From assembly GCF_025515205.1 (NCBI RefSeq), contig NZ_JAOPFX010000003.1, positions 124,001 to 188,000 of the forward strand: a stretch of DNA of 64,000 nucleotides, written 5' to 3'. This stretch comes from Microbacterium fluvii (GTDB taxonomy: Bacteria; Actinomycetota; Actinomycetes; Actinomycetales; Microbacteriaceae). The translations under genes and the position numbers were made by a program. The notes beneath the pieces are model-generated. The model was not told where the DNA came from and did no database searches. It saw nothing but the letters and a program-made list of their open reading frames with translations. Below are positions 7,629 through 15,543 of the stretch, piece after piece; the stretch's first letter is position 1; the number at the start of each line of letters is the position of its first letter.

Positions 7629-8621
7629 ATGGCACACCCCGAGAATTTCGACCTCGCCCACCTGGGCGCGATCGAGCTGTTCACCCCCAAGTTCGACGAG
7701 AGCCTGCACTTCTTCCGCGACCTGCTCGCGATGCGCGAGGTCGCCCGCGTCGGCGACTCGGTGTATCTGCGCACGTGGGACGAGTACCAGCTCTACTCGC
7801 TCAAGCTCACCGCCTCCGACACCAACGGCGTCGGCCGCACGCTGTACCGCGCGTCGTCGCCCGAGGCACTGGCCCGCCGCGTGTCCGCGATCGAGAAGGC
7901 CGGGCTCGGGCATGGCTGGCGCGACCCCGAGGTCGGGGTCGGGCCGTCGTACGAGTTCGAAGACCCCGACGGGCACCTCATGGGCATCTACTACGAGACC
8001 GAGCACTACGTGCCCGACGACGAGGACCGCCCCGCGCTGAAGAACCAGGCCGCCAAGTTCCCCGGCCGCGGCATCAACGTGCGCCGGCTCGACCACATCA
8101 ACTACCTCACGAGCGACGTGAACGCGTGCGGCGAGTTCTGGCGCGACGTCATGATGAGCCGCGAGTCGGAGCGCGTGAAACTCGACGCCGGCGGGTACGG
8201 CGCGTGGTGGTTCCGGTTCCACCAGAAGTCGTACGACGTCGTCTACTCCGACGACTGGACGGGTGAGCGCGGCCGCTTCCATCACTTCGCCTTCGCGCCC
8301 GACAACCGCGAAGACATCCTCAAGGCGGCCGACATCTGCCTCGAGAACGGCATCTACATCGAGTACGGCCCCTACAAGCACGCGATCAACCAGACATTCT
8401 TCCTCTACGTGTGGGAGCCCGGCGGCAACCGCATCGAGTTCGCGACGGCCCAGGCCCGGCTCATCCTCGACCCCGACTGGCCCGTCGTGGAGTGGAGCCA
8501 GGCCGAGCGCGCGAAGGGCCAGGCGTGGGGCATGAAGACCGTCGCGACCTTCCACACCCACGGCACCCCGATCGTCGAGAACCAGGAGGAGATCGACCGC
8601 CAGGCCCTCGCCGGGCACTGA
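7629..8621 (+). CDS. extradiol ring-cleavage dioxygenase, vicinal oxygen chelate type
   Basis: A 330-residue two-domain dioxygenase of the catechol 2,3-dioxygenase (VOC) class. The iron ligands are recognisable as His156 (RLDHINYL), His219 (RFHHFAFAPD) and Glu270 (GGNRIEFAT). Candidate second-sphere residues are His198, His251 and Tyr260. It should cleave a catecholic ring next to one hydroxyl using Fe(II) and O2. It is the last gene of the gal operon, 25 bases after galD with ribosome site GAGAGGAACC. No LigAB-type gallate dioxygenase is present, so this enzyme may supply 4-oxalomesaconate to GalD. The substrate is inferred from context, not from the protein itself. Confidence 0.82.
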   Translation: MAHPENFDLAHLGAIELFTPKFDESLHFFRDLLAMREVARVGDSVYLRTWDEYQLYSLKLTASDTNGVGRTLYRASSPEALARRVSAIEKAGLGHGWRDPEVGVGPSYEFEDPDGHLMGIYYETEHYVPDDEDRPALKNQAAKFPGRGINVRRLDHINYLTSDVNACGEFWRDVMMSRESERVKLDAGGYGAWWFRFHQKSYDVVYSDDWTGERGRFHHFAFAPDNREDILKAADICLENGIYIEYGPYKHAINQTFFLYVWEPGGNRIEFATAQARLILDPDWPVVEWSQAERAKGQAWGMKTVATFHTHGTPIVENQEEIDRQALAGH

Positions 8622-8671
8622 GCTCGGAATCGGACGTTGTGGGCGAGCGGGAAGCGGGTGTACCGTCGCCA

Positions 8672-8714
8672 GGTGAGGTTCGCCTAACCTCACCCGCGCG
8701 TCAGCGCGGGTGAG
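8672..8714 (+). promoter_or_regulatory. DtxR/IdeR-type iron box overlapping a hairpin, upstream of efeU
   Basis: GGTGAGGTT-cgcct-AACCTCACC (8672-8694) is a perfect nine-base inverted repeat matching the actinobacterial iron-repressor consensus (TTAGGTTAGGCTAACCTAA type). Its right half is shared with a second perfect hairpin, CTCACCCGCGC (8689-8699) / GCGCGGGTGAG (8704-8714), loop GTCA. A weak promoter TTGTGG (8637-8642) and TACCGT (about 8661) lies just upstream. Iron-dependent repression of efeUOB is expected; the second hairpin may also affect transcription or the leader RNA. Confidence 0.8.
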
Positions 8715-8767
8715 CTGCAACGGGGCAGTCGGCATCGGCCTCGCTCCGTCACACCCGAATCGACCCC

Positions 8768-9763
8768 GTGCTCGCCAGCTTCCTCCCCACGTTCCTCATC
8801 GGCCTCCGCGAGGGCCTCGAGGCCGCCCTCGTCGTCGGCATCCTCGTGGCCTACCTCTCGCGCGTCGGGCGCCGAGACGTGCTCCCGCGGCTGTGGATCG
8901 GCGTCGGTCTCGCGATCGCGCTCGCACTCATCATCGGCGCGGTGCTCACCTTCGGCGCCTACGCGCTCACCTTCGAGGCGCAGGAGCTCATCGGGGGTGT
9001 CCTCTCGCTCCTCGCGGTCGGCATGGTCACCTGGATGATCTTCTGGATGCAGCGCACCGCCCGCACCATGAAGCGGGCGCTCGAGGGCGACCTCGACCGC
9101 GCCCTCGCGCAGGGGAGCCTGTGGGCGATCGTCGCCATCGGGTTCGTCTCGGTCGCCCGCGAGGGGGTCGAGACCACGCTGCTGCTGTGGTCGATGGTGC
9201 AGTCGTTCGGCGACGCGCCCGCCGCCCTCGTCGGGGCTCTCGTGGGACTTGCCGCCGCCGTCGTGCTCGGCTGGCTGCTCTCGCGGGGGATGCTGCGCAT
9301 CGATCTGCGGGTCTTCTTCACGTGGACCGGCGCCTTTCTCGTGATCGTCGCCGCCGGGGTGCTCGCGTACGCGATCCACGACCTGCAGGAGGCGGGCGCC
9401 CTCCCCGGGCCCTACACGGCGGCCGCCCCGATCGACCCGGTCACGGGAGCTGTCGCCGTGGGCTGGGCGGGCCTCCCGTTCGGCTGGGCGTTCGACGTGT
9501 CGGCCACGATCCCCCCTGGGGGTGCGCTCGCCGCCGTGCTGCAGGCGACCGTCGGCTTCATGCCGCAGATGTCGTGGCTGCAGGTGATCGCCTGGATGCT
9601 GTACATCGCCCTCGTCGGCGGCTTCTTCGTGCGCGGCGTGCTGCGCTCGCGGCCGCCTCGGCGCGCCGCGGCGCCCGCCGGCTCTTCCCCTGCCCCCGTC
9701 ACTCCCGCCGAGCGCCGCTCGAGCGAAGACCCCACCACTCCCGCACAGCAAGGAGCATCATGA
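8768..9763 (+). CDS. efeU: iron permease EfeU (FTR1/OFeT family)
   Basis: A 331-residue membrane protein with the two diagnostic FTR1 motifs, REGLE (residues 14-18) and REGVE (131-135), in separate hydrophobic helices, and about seven membrane segments in all. It moves iron across the cytoplasmic membrane as part of EfeUOB. The start is the GTG at 8768; no strong ribosome site is visible, so translation may be weak or leader-dependent. The C-terminus is a hydrophilic Pro/Ala/Arg tail. An iron box lies about 75 bases upstream, and the stop overlaps the start of efeO (ATGA). Confidence 0.92.
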   Translation: MLASFLPTFLIGLREGLEAALVVGILVAYLSRVGRRDVLPRLWIGVGLAIALALIIGAVLTFGAYALTFEAQELIGGVLSLLAVGMVTWMIFWMQRTARTMKRALEGDLDRALAQGSLWAIVAIGFVSVAREGVETTLLLWSMVQSFGDAPAALVGALVGLAAAVVLGWLLSRGMLRIDLRVFFTWTGAFLVIVAAGVLAYAIHDLQEAGALPGPYTAAAPIDPVTGAVAVGWAGLPFGWAFDVSATIPPGGALAAVLQATVGFMPQMSWLQVIAWMLYIALVGGFFVRGVLRSRPPRRAAAPAGSSPAPVTPAERRSSEDPTTPAQQGAS

Positions 9764-10986
9764 CCGCCATCCGCACTCTCGGGGCCGTCGCCGCCGTCTC
9801 GATCAGCGCCCTCGCGCTCGCCGGCTGCGTCGCGAAGGCCGACGTGGCAGCATCCGACGCGCTCACGGTCACCTCGACCGACGCGGCCTGCGACGTCTCG
9901 ACGGCCACGGCCACGAGCGGCACGCTGAGCTTCGATGTGACCAACGAGAGCTCGGAGGTCAGCGAGTTCTACCTGCTCGCCGACGACGGCCTTCGGATCG
10001 TCGGCGAGGTCGAGAACATCGCCCCCGGCGCCTCGCGCACCCTCACGGTCGTCGCCCAGCCCGGCGACTACTTCACCCTCTGCAAGCCGGGCATGGTCGG
10101 CGAGGGCGTCGGGCGCGCAGCGTTCTCGGTCACCGGTGACACCGTCGAGGCGACGGGCGACGACGCCGAGCAGAAGCAGCAGGCGGTCGACCTCTACGCC
10201 GCGTTCGTGAAAGACCAGGTCGAGCAGCTCGTGCCCGCCGTCGACGAGTTCGTCGCGGCCTACGAGTCGGGCGACGACGAGACGGCGCGCGACCTGTTCG
10301 CCCCGACCCGCGCCTTCTACGAGCGCATCGAGCCGGTAGCCGAGTCGCTGGGCGACCTCGACCCCCGCATCGACTACCGCGAAGTGGATGCTGTCGCCGA
10401 GGGCCTCGACTGGACCGGGTTCCACCGCATCGAGAAAGACCTGTGGGTGCCCGCGGAAGACGGTCTCAACGCCGACGGATCCTCGGCGTGGACCGACTGG
10501 CAGCCCTCGACCGACGCCGAGCGCGCGGCGTTCGGCGACCAGCTGATCGCCGACGTCGCCGAGCTCAACGACTACGTGCACTCCGACGATTTCCAGCAGG
10601 CGCTCGATGCGCAGGGCATCGCCGGAATCTCCAACGGCGCGATCGGCCTGCTCGACGAGGTCGCAACCGGCAAGATCAGCGGTGAGGAGGACTGGTGGAG
10701 CGGCACCGACCTCTGGGACTTCGCCGCCAACGTCGAGGGCTCGAAGATGGCGTTCTCGCTCGTGCAGGACTTCGCGACGGCGCAGGGCGACGACGGCGCG
10801 GCGCTCGTGACCGACATCGAGCAGGGCTACACGGATCTCGAGGCGGCGCTCGCCGAGCACGGGTCGCTGGCCGACGGGTTCGTGAACTACGGTGAGCTCA
10901 CCGACGACGACAAGCGCGAGTTCACCGATCTCATCAACGCCCTCGCCGAGCCGCTGTCGCAGCTGACCTCGACGATCCTGGAGTAG
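9760..10986 (+). CDS. efeO: EfeO-type iron uptake lipoprotein (cupredoxin plus M75 domains)
   Basis: A 408-residue exported protein. The signal peptide MTAIRTLGAVAAVSISALAL is followed by the lipobox LAGC, so it is probably membrane-tethered. Residues of about 35-125 resemble the EfeO cupredoxin-like domain, and from about 140 the helical M75-peptidase-like domain runs to the end with its HxxE motif (FHRIEKDLW). It binds and delivers iron to EfeU. The start at 9760 sits in an ATGA overlap with efeU after AAGGAG; a longer frame to the left only shadows efeU. The final codons carry the ribosome site for efeB. Confidence 0.92.
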   Translation: MTAIRTLGAVAAVSISALALAGCVAKADVAASDALTVTSTDAACDVSTATATSGTLSFDVTNESSEVSEFYLLADDGLRIVGEVENIAPGASRTLTVVAQPGDYFTLCKPGMVGEGVGRAAFSVTGDTVEATGDDAEQKQQAVDLYAAFVKDQVEQLVPAVDEFVAAYESGDDETARDLFAPTRAFYERIEPVAESLGDLDPRIDYREVDAVAEGLDWTGFHRIEKDLWVPAEDGLNADGSSAWTDWQPSTDAERAAFGDQLIADVAELNDYVHSDDFQQALDAQGIAGISNGAIGLLDEVATGKISGEEDWWSGTDLWDFAANVEGSKMAFSLVQDFATAQGDDGAALVTDIEQGYTDLEAALAEHGSLADGFVNYGELTDDDKREFTDLINALAEPLSQLTSTILE

Positions 10987-10996
10987 CGCCGGTCCG

Positions 10997-12508
10997 ATGG
11001 CTGAAGACGTTTCGTCTCGCTCCGTTCGCGGGGCGCCCGAACCCGACCCGGACGTTTCGTCTCGCTTCGCTCGCTCAACGCCCGAACCGCTGCAGCCCCC
11101 GGTCGTTGAGCGAGCGGCGCAGCCGCGAGACGAAACGCCGCAACCCTCCCCGGTCGTTGAGCGAGCGGCGCAGCCGCGAGACGAAACGCCGGAACCCTCC
11201 CCGGGCGCCTCGCGAGCGGCGCAGCCGCGAGACGAAACGGCGGAAGCACCCCGCGGCCTCAGCCGCCGGGGCCTGTTCGGCCTCGCGCTCGGCGCGGGGG
11301 CGGCGGGGCTCGCCGTGGGGGCCGGGGCGGGCGCGGCCGTCGCGACGGCGACGGCGCAGAGTGCGCAGGGCGCAGCATCCGCCTATCCCTTCTTCGGCGC
11401 GCACCAGGCGGGCATCACGACGCCGGTGCAGGACCACCTGCACTTCGCGTCGTTCGACATGATGGCCCGCACGACCCTCGACGACCTCGTCGAGCTGCTG
11501 CAGGACTGGTCGTATGCCGCGTCGCGCATGACCCAGGGGCTCGAGGTCAGTGCGACCGGCGCCGTCGGGGGCTCGCCGGAGGCGCCGCCCGACGACACCG
11601 GCGAGGCGCAGGGCCTCGCGGCCAACGGGCTGACGATCACGTTCGGGTTCGGCCCGACTCTGTTCGAAGACGCCGACGGCACCGACCGCTACGGCCTCGC
11701 CGCGCGGCGGCCCACAGCCCTGCAGCCCCTGCCCGCCTTTCTCGGCGACGACCTCGACCCGAATACGACGGGCGGCGACCTGTGCATCCAGGCCTGCGCC
11801 GACGATCCGCAGGTCGCCGTGCACGCGATCCGCAACCTCAGCCGCATCGCCTTCGGGCGCGCGCGGCTGCGCTGGTCGCAGCTCGGGTACGGCAAGACCT
11901 CGCGCACGAGCGCCGATCAACAGACCCCGCGCAACCTCTTCGGGTTCAAGGACGGCACCGCCAACATCCTCGCCGACGATGCTGCGGCACTCGACGAGCA
12001 CGTGTGGGCGGCGGCATCCGACGATCAGGCCTGGATGGCGGGCGGGTCGTTCCTGGTCGCCCGCAAGATCGCGATGCTCATCGAGACGTGGGACCGCGTG
12101 CGGCTGGCCGAGCAGGAGCGCATCACGGGCCGAGACAAGGGCGAGGGCGCTCCGCTGTCGGGGGGCGTCGAGGCCACCGACCCCGATTTCGCCGCGACGG
12201 ATGCTGCCGGCGCTGCCGCGATCGACGCGCACAGCCACGTGCGGCTCGTCCACCCCGACTTCAACGGGGGCGTACGGATCCTCCGCCGCGGCTACAACTA
12301 CGTCGACGGCAACAACGCGCTGGGGCGCCTGGACGCGGGCCTGTTCTTCCTGGCGTACCAGCGCTCGCCGGAGCAGTTCATCGGACTGCAGCGGGCCCTG
12401 TCGACCGACCTCATGGCCGAGTACGTCCGTCACGTCGGCTCCGGCATCTGGGCGATCCCGCCCGGGGCGTCGACCGGCTCGTATGTGGGTGCGGGTCTGT
12501 TCACCTGA
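10997..12508 (+). CDS. efeB: deferrochelatase/Dyp-type peroxidase EfeB with repeat-derived N-terminus
   Basis: A 503-residue Dyp-type haem peroxidase exported by Tat: a twin-arginine signal LSRRGLFGLAL begins near residue 88 and is followed by a long Ala/Gly hydrophobic stretch. The catalytic GFKDGTANI motif (Asp319) and the conserved C-terminal haem-side segments (HVRLVHPD, RRGYNYVDG) are intact. EfeB oxidises ferrous iron or extracts it from haem for EfeO/EfeU. What is odd is the first approx. 82 residues. They consist of Pro-rich tandem peptides encoded by intergenic-type repeats (see the repeat entry), and no ATG or GTG start in frame lies between them and the Tat signal. Confidence 0.9.
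   Translation: MAEDVSSRSVRGAPEPDPDVSSRFARSTPEPLQPPVVERAAQPRDETPQPSPVVERAAQPRDETPEPSPGASRAAQPRDETAEAPRGLSRRGLFGLALGAGAAGLAVGAGAGAAVATATAQSAQGAASAYPFFGAHQAGITTPVQDHLHFASFDMMARTTLDDLVELLQDWSYAASRMTQGLEVSATGAVGGSPEAPPDDTGEAQGLAANGLTITFGFGPTLFEDADGTDRYGLAARRPTALQPLPAFLGDDLDPNTTGGDLCIQACADDPQVAVHAIRNLSRIAFGRARLRWSQLGYGKTSRTSADQQTPRNLFGFKDGTANILADDAAALDEHVWAAASDDQAWMAGGSFLVARKIAMLIETWDRVRLAEQERITGRDKGEGAPLSGGVEATDPDFAATDAAGAAAIDAHSHVRLVHPDFNGGVRILRRGYNYVDGNNALGRLDAGLFFLAYQRSPEQFIGLQRALSTDLMAEYVRHVGSGIWAIPPGASTGSYVGAGLFT
11006..11242 (+). repeat. five repeat units (GACGTTTCGTCTCG / CGAGACGAAACG family) inside efeB
   Basis: Units lie at 11006-11043 and 11051-11086 (orientation GACGTTTCGTCTCGCT) and at 11101-11140, 11152-11191 and 11203-11242 (opposite orientation, ending GCGAGACGAAACG). 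Spacings are 45 and then 51 bases, all multiples of three, so the peptide repeats in frame: DVSSRSVRGAPEPDP-like, then PVVERAAQPRDETPQPS-like units of 17 residues. Another member lies at 27413-27453. The element looks like a mobile or recombining intergenic repeat that became coding. Confidence 0.85.
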
Positions 12509-12520
12509 GTCGCCGCCGCC

Positions 12521-12541
12521 CACTCGGTGCACAACCGAGTG
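12521..12541 (+). terminator. hairpin after efeB
   Basis: CACTCGGT-gcaca-ACCGAGTG is a perfect eight-base stem starting 13 bases after the efeB stop. No T tract follows. It is a likely end signal for efeUOB. Confidence 0.5.
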
Positions 12542-12663
12542 AGGTCGTTCCCGACACGCCGAGGGGCGGATGCTGTGGACCGCGCGTCGCCGGAAAGGTC
12601 CGTCAGCCGTGCGCGGGCACGGGAGGGTGGACCCGGCCGCCCGCGACAGGGGATGCTGGGGGC

Positions 12664-13659
12664 ATGCGGACACCTGCGGCCTGGGCGCGCGGCGTGCGCC
12701 ACCCAGAGGCCTTCCACGGCCGCGGCGCGCGGCGCGGGTTCTTCGAGGGCTGGTACGTCAAGCTCGTCAGCGCCGACCGGGCGCAGCGCTGGGCGGTGAT
12801 CCCCGGCATCTTCCGGGGCCTGCAGGCCGACACCGACACCGACGACGAGGCGTTCGTGCAGGTGCTCGACGGGCTCACCGGCCGCTCGTGGTTCCACAGG
12901 TTCCCGCCGCACGAGTTCCACGCGTCCGACACCGAGTTCGACGTGCGGGTGGGTGCCAGCCGGTTCACCGCGAACGGCGTGACCCTCGACCTGCCGCAGC
13001 TGCGGGGCCGCGTCGAGTTCACGACGCCGCTCGAGCCCTGGCCGGCGACTCTGCGCGAACCGGGGATCATGGGCTGGTACGGCCTCGTGCCCTTCATGGA
13101 GTGCTTCCACGGCATCGTCTCGTTCGGCCACGCCCTCGGCGGCGAGCTCGAGATCGAGGGGGCGCCCGTCTCGTTCCACGGCGGCCGCGGCTACATCGAG
13201 AAGGACTGGGGCAGGGCATTCCCCGCGGGGTATGTGTGGCTCGCGAGCAACCATCTCGACGCCGACGCGGAGGCGTCGCTGATCGCCTCGGTCGCGATCA
13301 TCCCGTGGCTGCGCGGCGCCTTCCGCGGATCGATCGTCGGCCTGCGTCACTCCGGCCGGCTGCACAAGTGGACCACCTACAACCGCTCCACCGAGAAGCT
13401 CCTCACGATCGACGACGACCGCGTGCATTGGGTCGTCGACGGCCCGGACGGCACGCTCGAACTCGAGGCCCAGCGCGTCCGCGGCGGGCTGCTGCACGCC
13501 CCGGCGCGTGAGTCGATGCACCGCAGGGTCGAAGAGACGCTCGACGGCAGCATCCGCCTGCGTCACACCGGCCGCGACGGCCACGTGCTGCTCGACGGCA
13601 CGGCAGAGTGCGCGGGCATCGAGGTGTTCGGCGACATCGAGCGGATGCTGGCGATCTGA
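12664..13659 (+). CDS. tocopherol cyclase-like family protein
   Basis: A 331-residue soluble protein resembling the bacterial branch of the tocopherol-cyclase-like family: HGRGARRGFFEGWYVKLVS near the start, GIMGWYGLVPFMECFHGI in the middle and GRGYIEKDWGRAFP later. Plant homologues cyclise phytyl quinols. Bacterial members are largely uncharacterised and may bind lipids or have lost catalysis. I chose the ATG at 12664 because the homologous region begins right after it; a much longer frame to the left is a shadow of efeB. It lies 19 bases before a zinc alcohol dehydrogenase gene, so the two may be co-transcribed. No signal peptide is seen. Confidence 0.75.
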   Translation: MRTPAAWARGVRHPEAFHGRGARRGFFEGWYVKLVSADRAQRWAVIPGIFRGLQADTDTDDEAFVQVLDGLTGRSWFHRFPPHEFHASDTEFDVRVGASRFTANGVTLDLPQLRGRVEFTTPLEPWPATLREPGIMGWYGLVPFMECFHGIVSFGHALGGELEIEGAPVSFHGGRGYIEKDWGRAFPAGYVWLASNHLDADAEASLIASVAIIPWLRGAFRGSIVGLRHSGRLHKWTTYNRSTEKLLTIDDDRVHWVVDGPDGTLELEAQRVRGGLLHAPARESMHRRVEETLDGSIRLRHTGRDGHVLLDGTAECAGIEVFGDIERMLAI

Positions 13660-13678
13660 CCTGCGAGAGGATGGGCGC

Positions 13679-14713
13679 ATGAAGGCCACCTGGATGTACG
13701 GCGCCGGCGACGTGCGCGTGATCGATGTTCCCGATCCTCGGATCGAGCTGCCCACCGACGCGGTCGTGCGCGTCGTGGCGGCGTGCGTGTGCGGGAGCGA
13801 CCTGCACCCCTACCGCAAGATGCACCAGAGCGAGCGCGGCGCCGGCAAGGGGCACGAGTTCGTCGGCATCGTCGACGAGGTCGGGGCCGAGGTGACCACG
13901 GTGCGGCCGGGCGACTTCGTCATCGCGCCGTTCATGATCTCGTGCGGCGAGTGCGACTTCTGCCGCGAGGGGCTGCAGACCTCGTGCCGGTTCAGCCAGG
14001 GCTGGGGTGAGCACGGCGCGGCCGGCGCGCAGGCGGAGGCGGTGCGGGTGCCGCTGGCCGACGGCACGCTCGTGGCGGTGCCGGCCGGATTCGACGAGGC
14101 GCTCGTGCCGTCGCTGCTGACGCTCTCCGACGTCTACGGCACCGGTCACCACGCCGCCGTCACCGCCAGGGTGCGCAGCGGCCAGACCGTCGCGGTGATC
14201 GGCGACGGCGCCGTGGGCCTGCTCGCGGCGCTGTCGGCGGTGCGGCTCGGCGCCGAGCGCGTCATCCTGCTCGGCCGCCACGAAGACCGCACGGACCTCG
14301 GCGTCGCCTTCGGCGTCACCGACGTCGTGCCCGAGCGCGGCGACGAGGCCGTCGCGCGCGTGCGCGAGCTCACCGACGGCGACGGAGTGCACGCCGTGCT
14401 CGAGGCGGTCGGCTACCCCGACGCCTACGAGACGGCCCTGGGCGTCGTGCGCGCGGGCGGCGTCATCAGCCGCGTCGGGGTGCCGCAGTACACCGACGGC
14501 GACATCGGGCGTCGGCTGTGGTGGCCCAACGCGACCCTCACCGGCGGCGTCGCCCCGGTGCGCGCCTACGTCGAAGAGCTGCTCCCTGGGGTGCTCGACG
14601 GCTCGGTGGAGCCCGGCCGCGTCTTCGACCGCGAGCTGCCGCTGGAAGACGCCGCCGAGGGGTACCGCCTCATGAACGAGCGCGAGGCGCTGAAGGTGCT
14701 GCTGCGGCCGTAG
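13679..14713 (+). CDS. zinc-dependent alcohol dehydrogenase (MDR family)
   Basis: A 344-residue medium-chain dehydrogenase. The catalytic zinc region CVCGSDLHPYR, the GHEFVGIVDEVG motif and the structural-zinc cysteines (SCGECDFCREGLQTSC) are complete. The Rossmann motif is VIGDGAVGLLAALSAVRLGA, suggesting NAD(P) dependence. Substrate cannot be inferred; related enzymes act on small alcohols or aldehydes. The start at 13679 follows GAGAGGATGG. It forms a probable two-gene unit with the tocopherol-cyclase-like gene and ends before a strong terminator. Confidence 0.85.
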   Translation: MKATWMYGAGDVRVIDVPDPRIELPTDAVVRVVAACVCGSDLHPYRKMHQSERGAGKGHEFVGIVDEVGAEVTTVRPGDFVIAPFMISCGECDFCREGLQTSCRFSQGWGEHGAAGAQAEAVRVPLADGTLVAVPAGFDEALVPSLLTLSDVYGTGHHAAVTARVRSGQTVAVIGDGAVGLLAALSAVRLGAERVILLGRHEDRTDLGVAFGVTDVVPERGDEAVARVRELTDGDGVHAVLEAVGYPDAYETALGVVRAGGVISRVGVPQYTDGDIGRRLWWPNATLTGGVAPVRAYVEELLPGVLDGSVEPGRVFDRELPLEDAAEGYRLMNEREALKVLLRP

Positions 14714-14760
14714 CGGGTGCGGGCGCCGGGGCGGCAGCATCCGCCCCGCCGCACACGACG

Positions 14761-14787
14761 AAGCGCCGCGGGTGAACCGCGGCGCTT
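14761..14787. terminator. bidirectional terminator hairpin
   Basis: AAGCGCCGCGG-gtgaa-CCGCGGCGCTT is a perfect 11-base stem between the converging dehydrogenase and DoxX genes. A-rich and T-rich ends flank the GC core on each strand, as expected of a terminator working both ways. Confidence 0.8.
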
Positions 14788-14801
14788 CTGTGTGTGATCG
14801 C

Positions 14802-15404
14802 TCAGACGAGCCAGCGCATGCTCTGCACGACGGGCAGGCTCTTCCACCAGGCGCCCAGACCCCACGTGTCGCCGGCGGCCAACACGGCGACCAGCACGAG
14901 GGCGAGCGCGTAGATGATGTGGTAGTCCACGAGCGGGTTGGTGCTGCCCGCGCCGTAGGCGAAGGGCCATTCGGCGAGGTACATCAGGAGCATCATGACG
15001 CTGCCGGCCACGGCGCTCACGCGCAGGCCGATGCCGAGCATGACCGCCGCACCGATGCCGAGCATGCCGGCCATGAACATCCAGTCGGCCAGCGGCGTCG
15101 CGAGGCTCGCGAACCAGGGCTGAAGCGGGCCGGTGACGGCCTCACTGCCGAGGAAGCCCTGCGCGGGGGCGCCGCCGTTGACCCAGGCACGTTCGACGGG
15201 TGTGGAGAACCCGAGCCCGAAGGTCTTGTCGAGGAAGGCCCAGAGGAAGATGAAGCCGGTCGCGAGGCGCGTGACGGCGAGCCAGCGGCGCCCGGTGAGG
15301 CTCGTGACGATGGTGTCCTGCAGCGGGATGGCCTTGGCGGCGGTGGTCGCCTTCGCCGCACCGGCGGTCAGGGTGGTCCCGGTGGGGACGGCGTGGGTGG
15401 TCAT
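14802..15404 (-). CDS. DoxX-family membrane protein
   Basis: A 200-residue membrane protein. After a polar N-terminus of about 35 residues come RWLAVTRLATGFIFLWAFLDK and three further hydrophobic segments (WMFMAGMLGIGAAVMLGIGL, VAGSVMMLLMYLAEWPF, LVDYHIIYALALVLVAVLAA), the four-helix plan of DoxX/thiosulfate-quinone-oxidoreductase subunits. Such proteins take part in sulfur or redox stress reactions at the membrane, but many have no known activity. The start at 15404 is fixed by a perfect AGGAGGAAG ribosome site; the frame upstream crosses the promoter. It is monocistronic. Confidence 0.82.
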   Translation of the reverse strand: MTTHAVPTGTTLTAGAAKATTAAKAIPLQDTIVTSLTGRRWLAVTRLATGFIFLWAFLDKTFGLGFSTPVERAWVNGGAPAQGFLGSEAVTGPLQPWFASLATPLADWMFMAGMLGIGAAVMLGIGLRVSAVAGSVMMLLMYLAEWPFAYGAGSTNPLVDYHIIYALALVLVAVLAAGDTWGLGAWWKSLPVVQSMRWLV

Positions 15405-15452
15405 GGTGTTTCTTCCTCCTTGTGCATCGGGCCTTGTGGGCCCGACCTTCTT

Positions 15453-15496
15453 TGTGGTCAGACCACACGTTACACCTGTGGTCACACCATATGCAA
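15453..15496 (-). promoter_or_regulatory. DoxX promoter with two TGGTnnnACCA operators
   Basis: On the minus strand TTGCAT (15491-15496) and TGTAAC (15469-15474) are 16 bases apart. TGTGGTC-A-GACCACA (15453-15467) is a perfect 15-base palindrome just downstream of the -10 box, and a second TGGT-cac-ACCA site (15479-15489) fills the spacer. The sites are 24 bases apart centre to centre. The half-site pattern suggests a GntR/FCD-type dimer bound on two turns; no cognate regulator gene is adjacent. Confidence 0.7.
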
Positions 15497-15543
15497 GGCT
15501 GATGTCCAGGTTTCTTTCAGCATCCGCGGTTTGCCGTCTTTTC

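Noticed and set aside
11006-11242. Frameshift or pseudogene at the start of efeB
   Set aside because: All repeat spacings are multiples of three and no stop occurs. The frame continues intact into the Tat signal and the enzyme.
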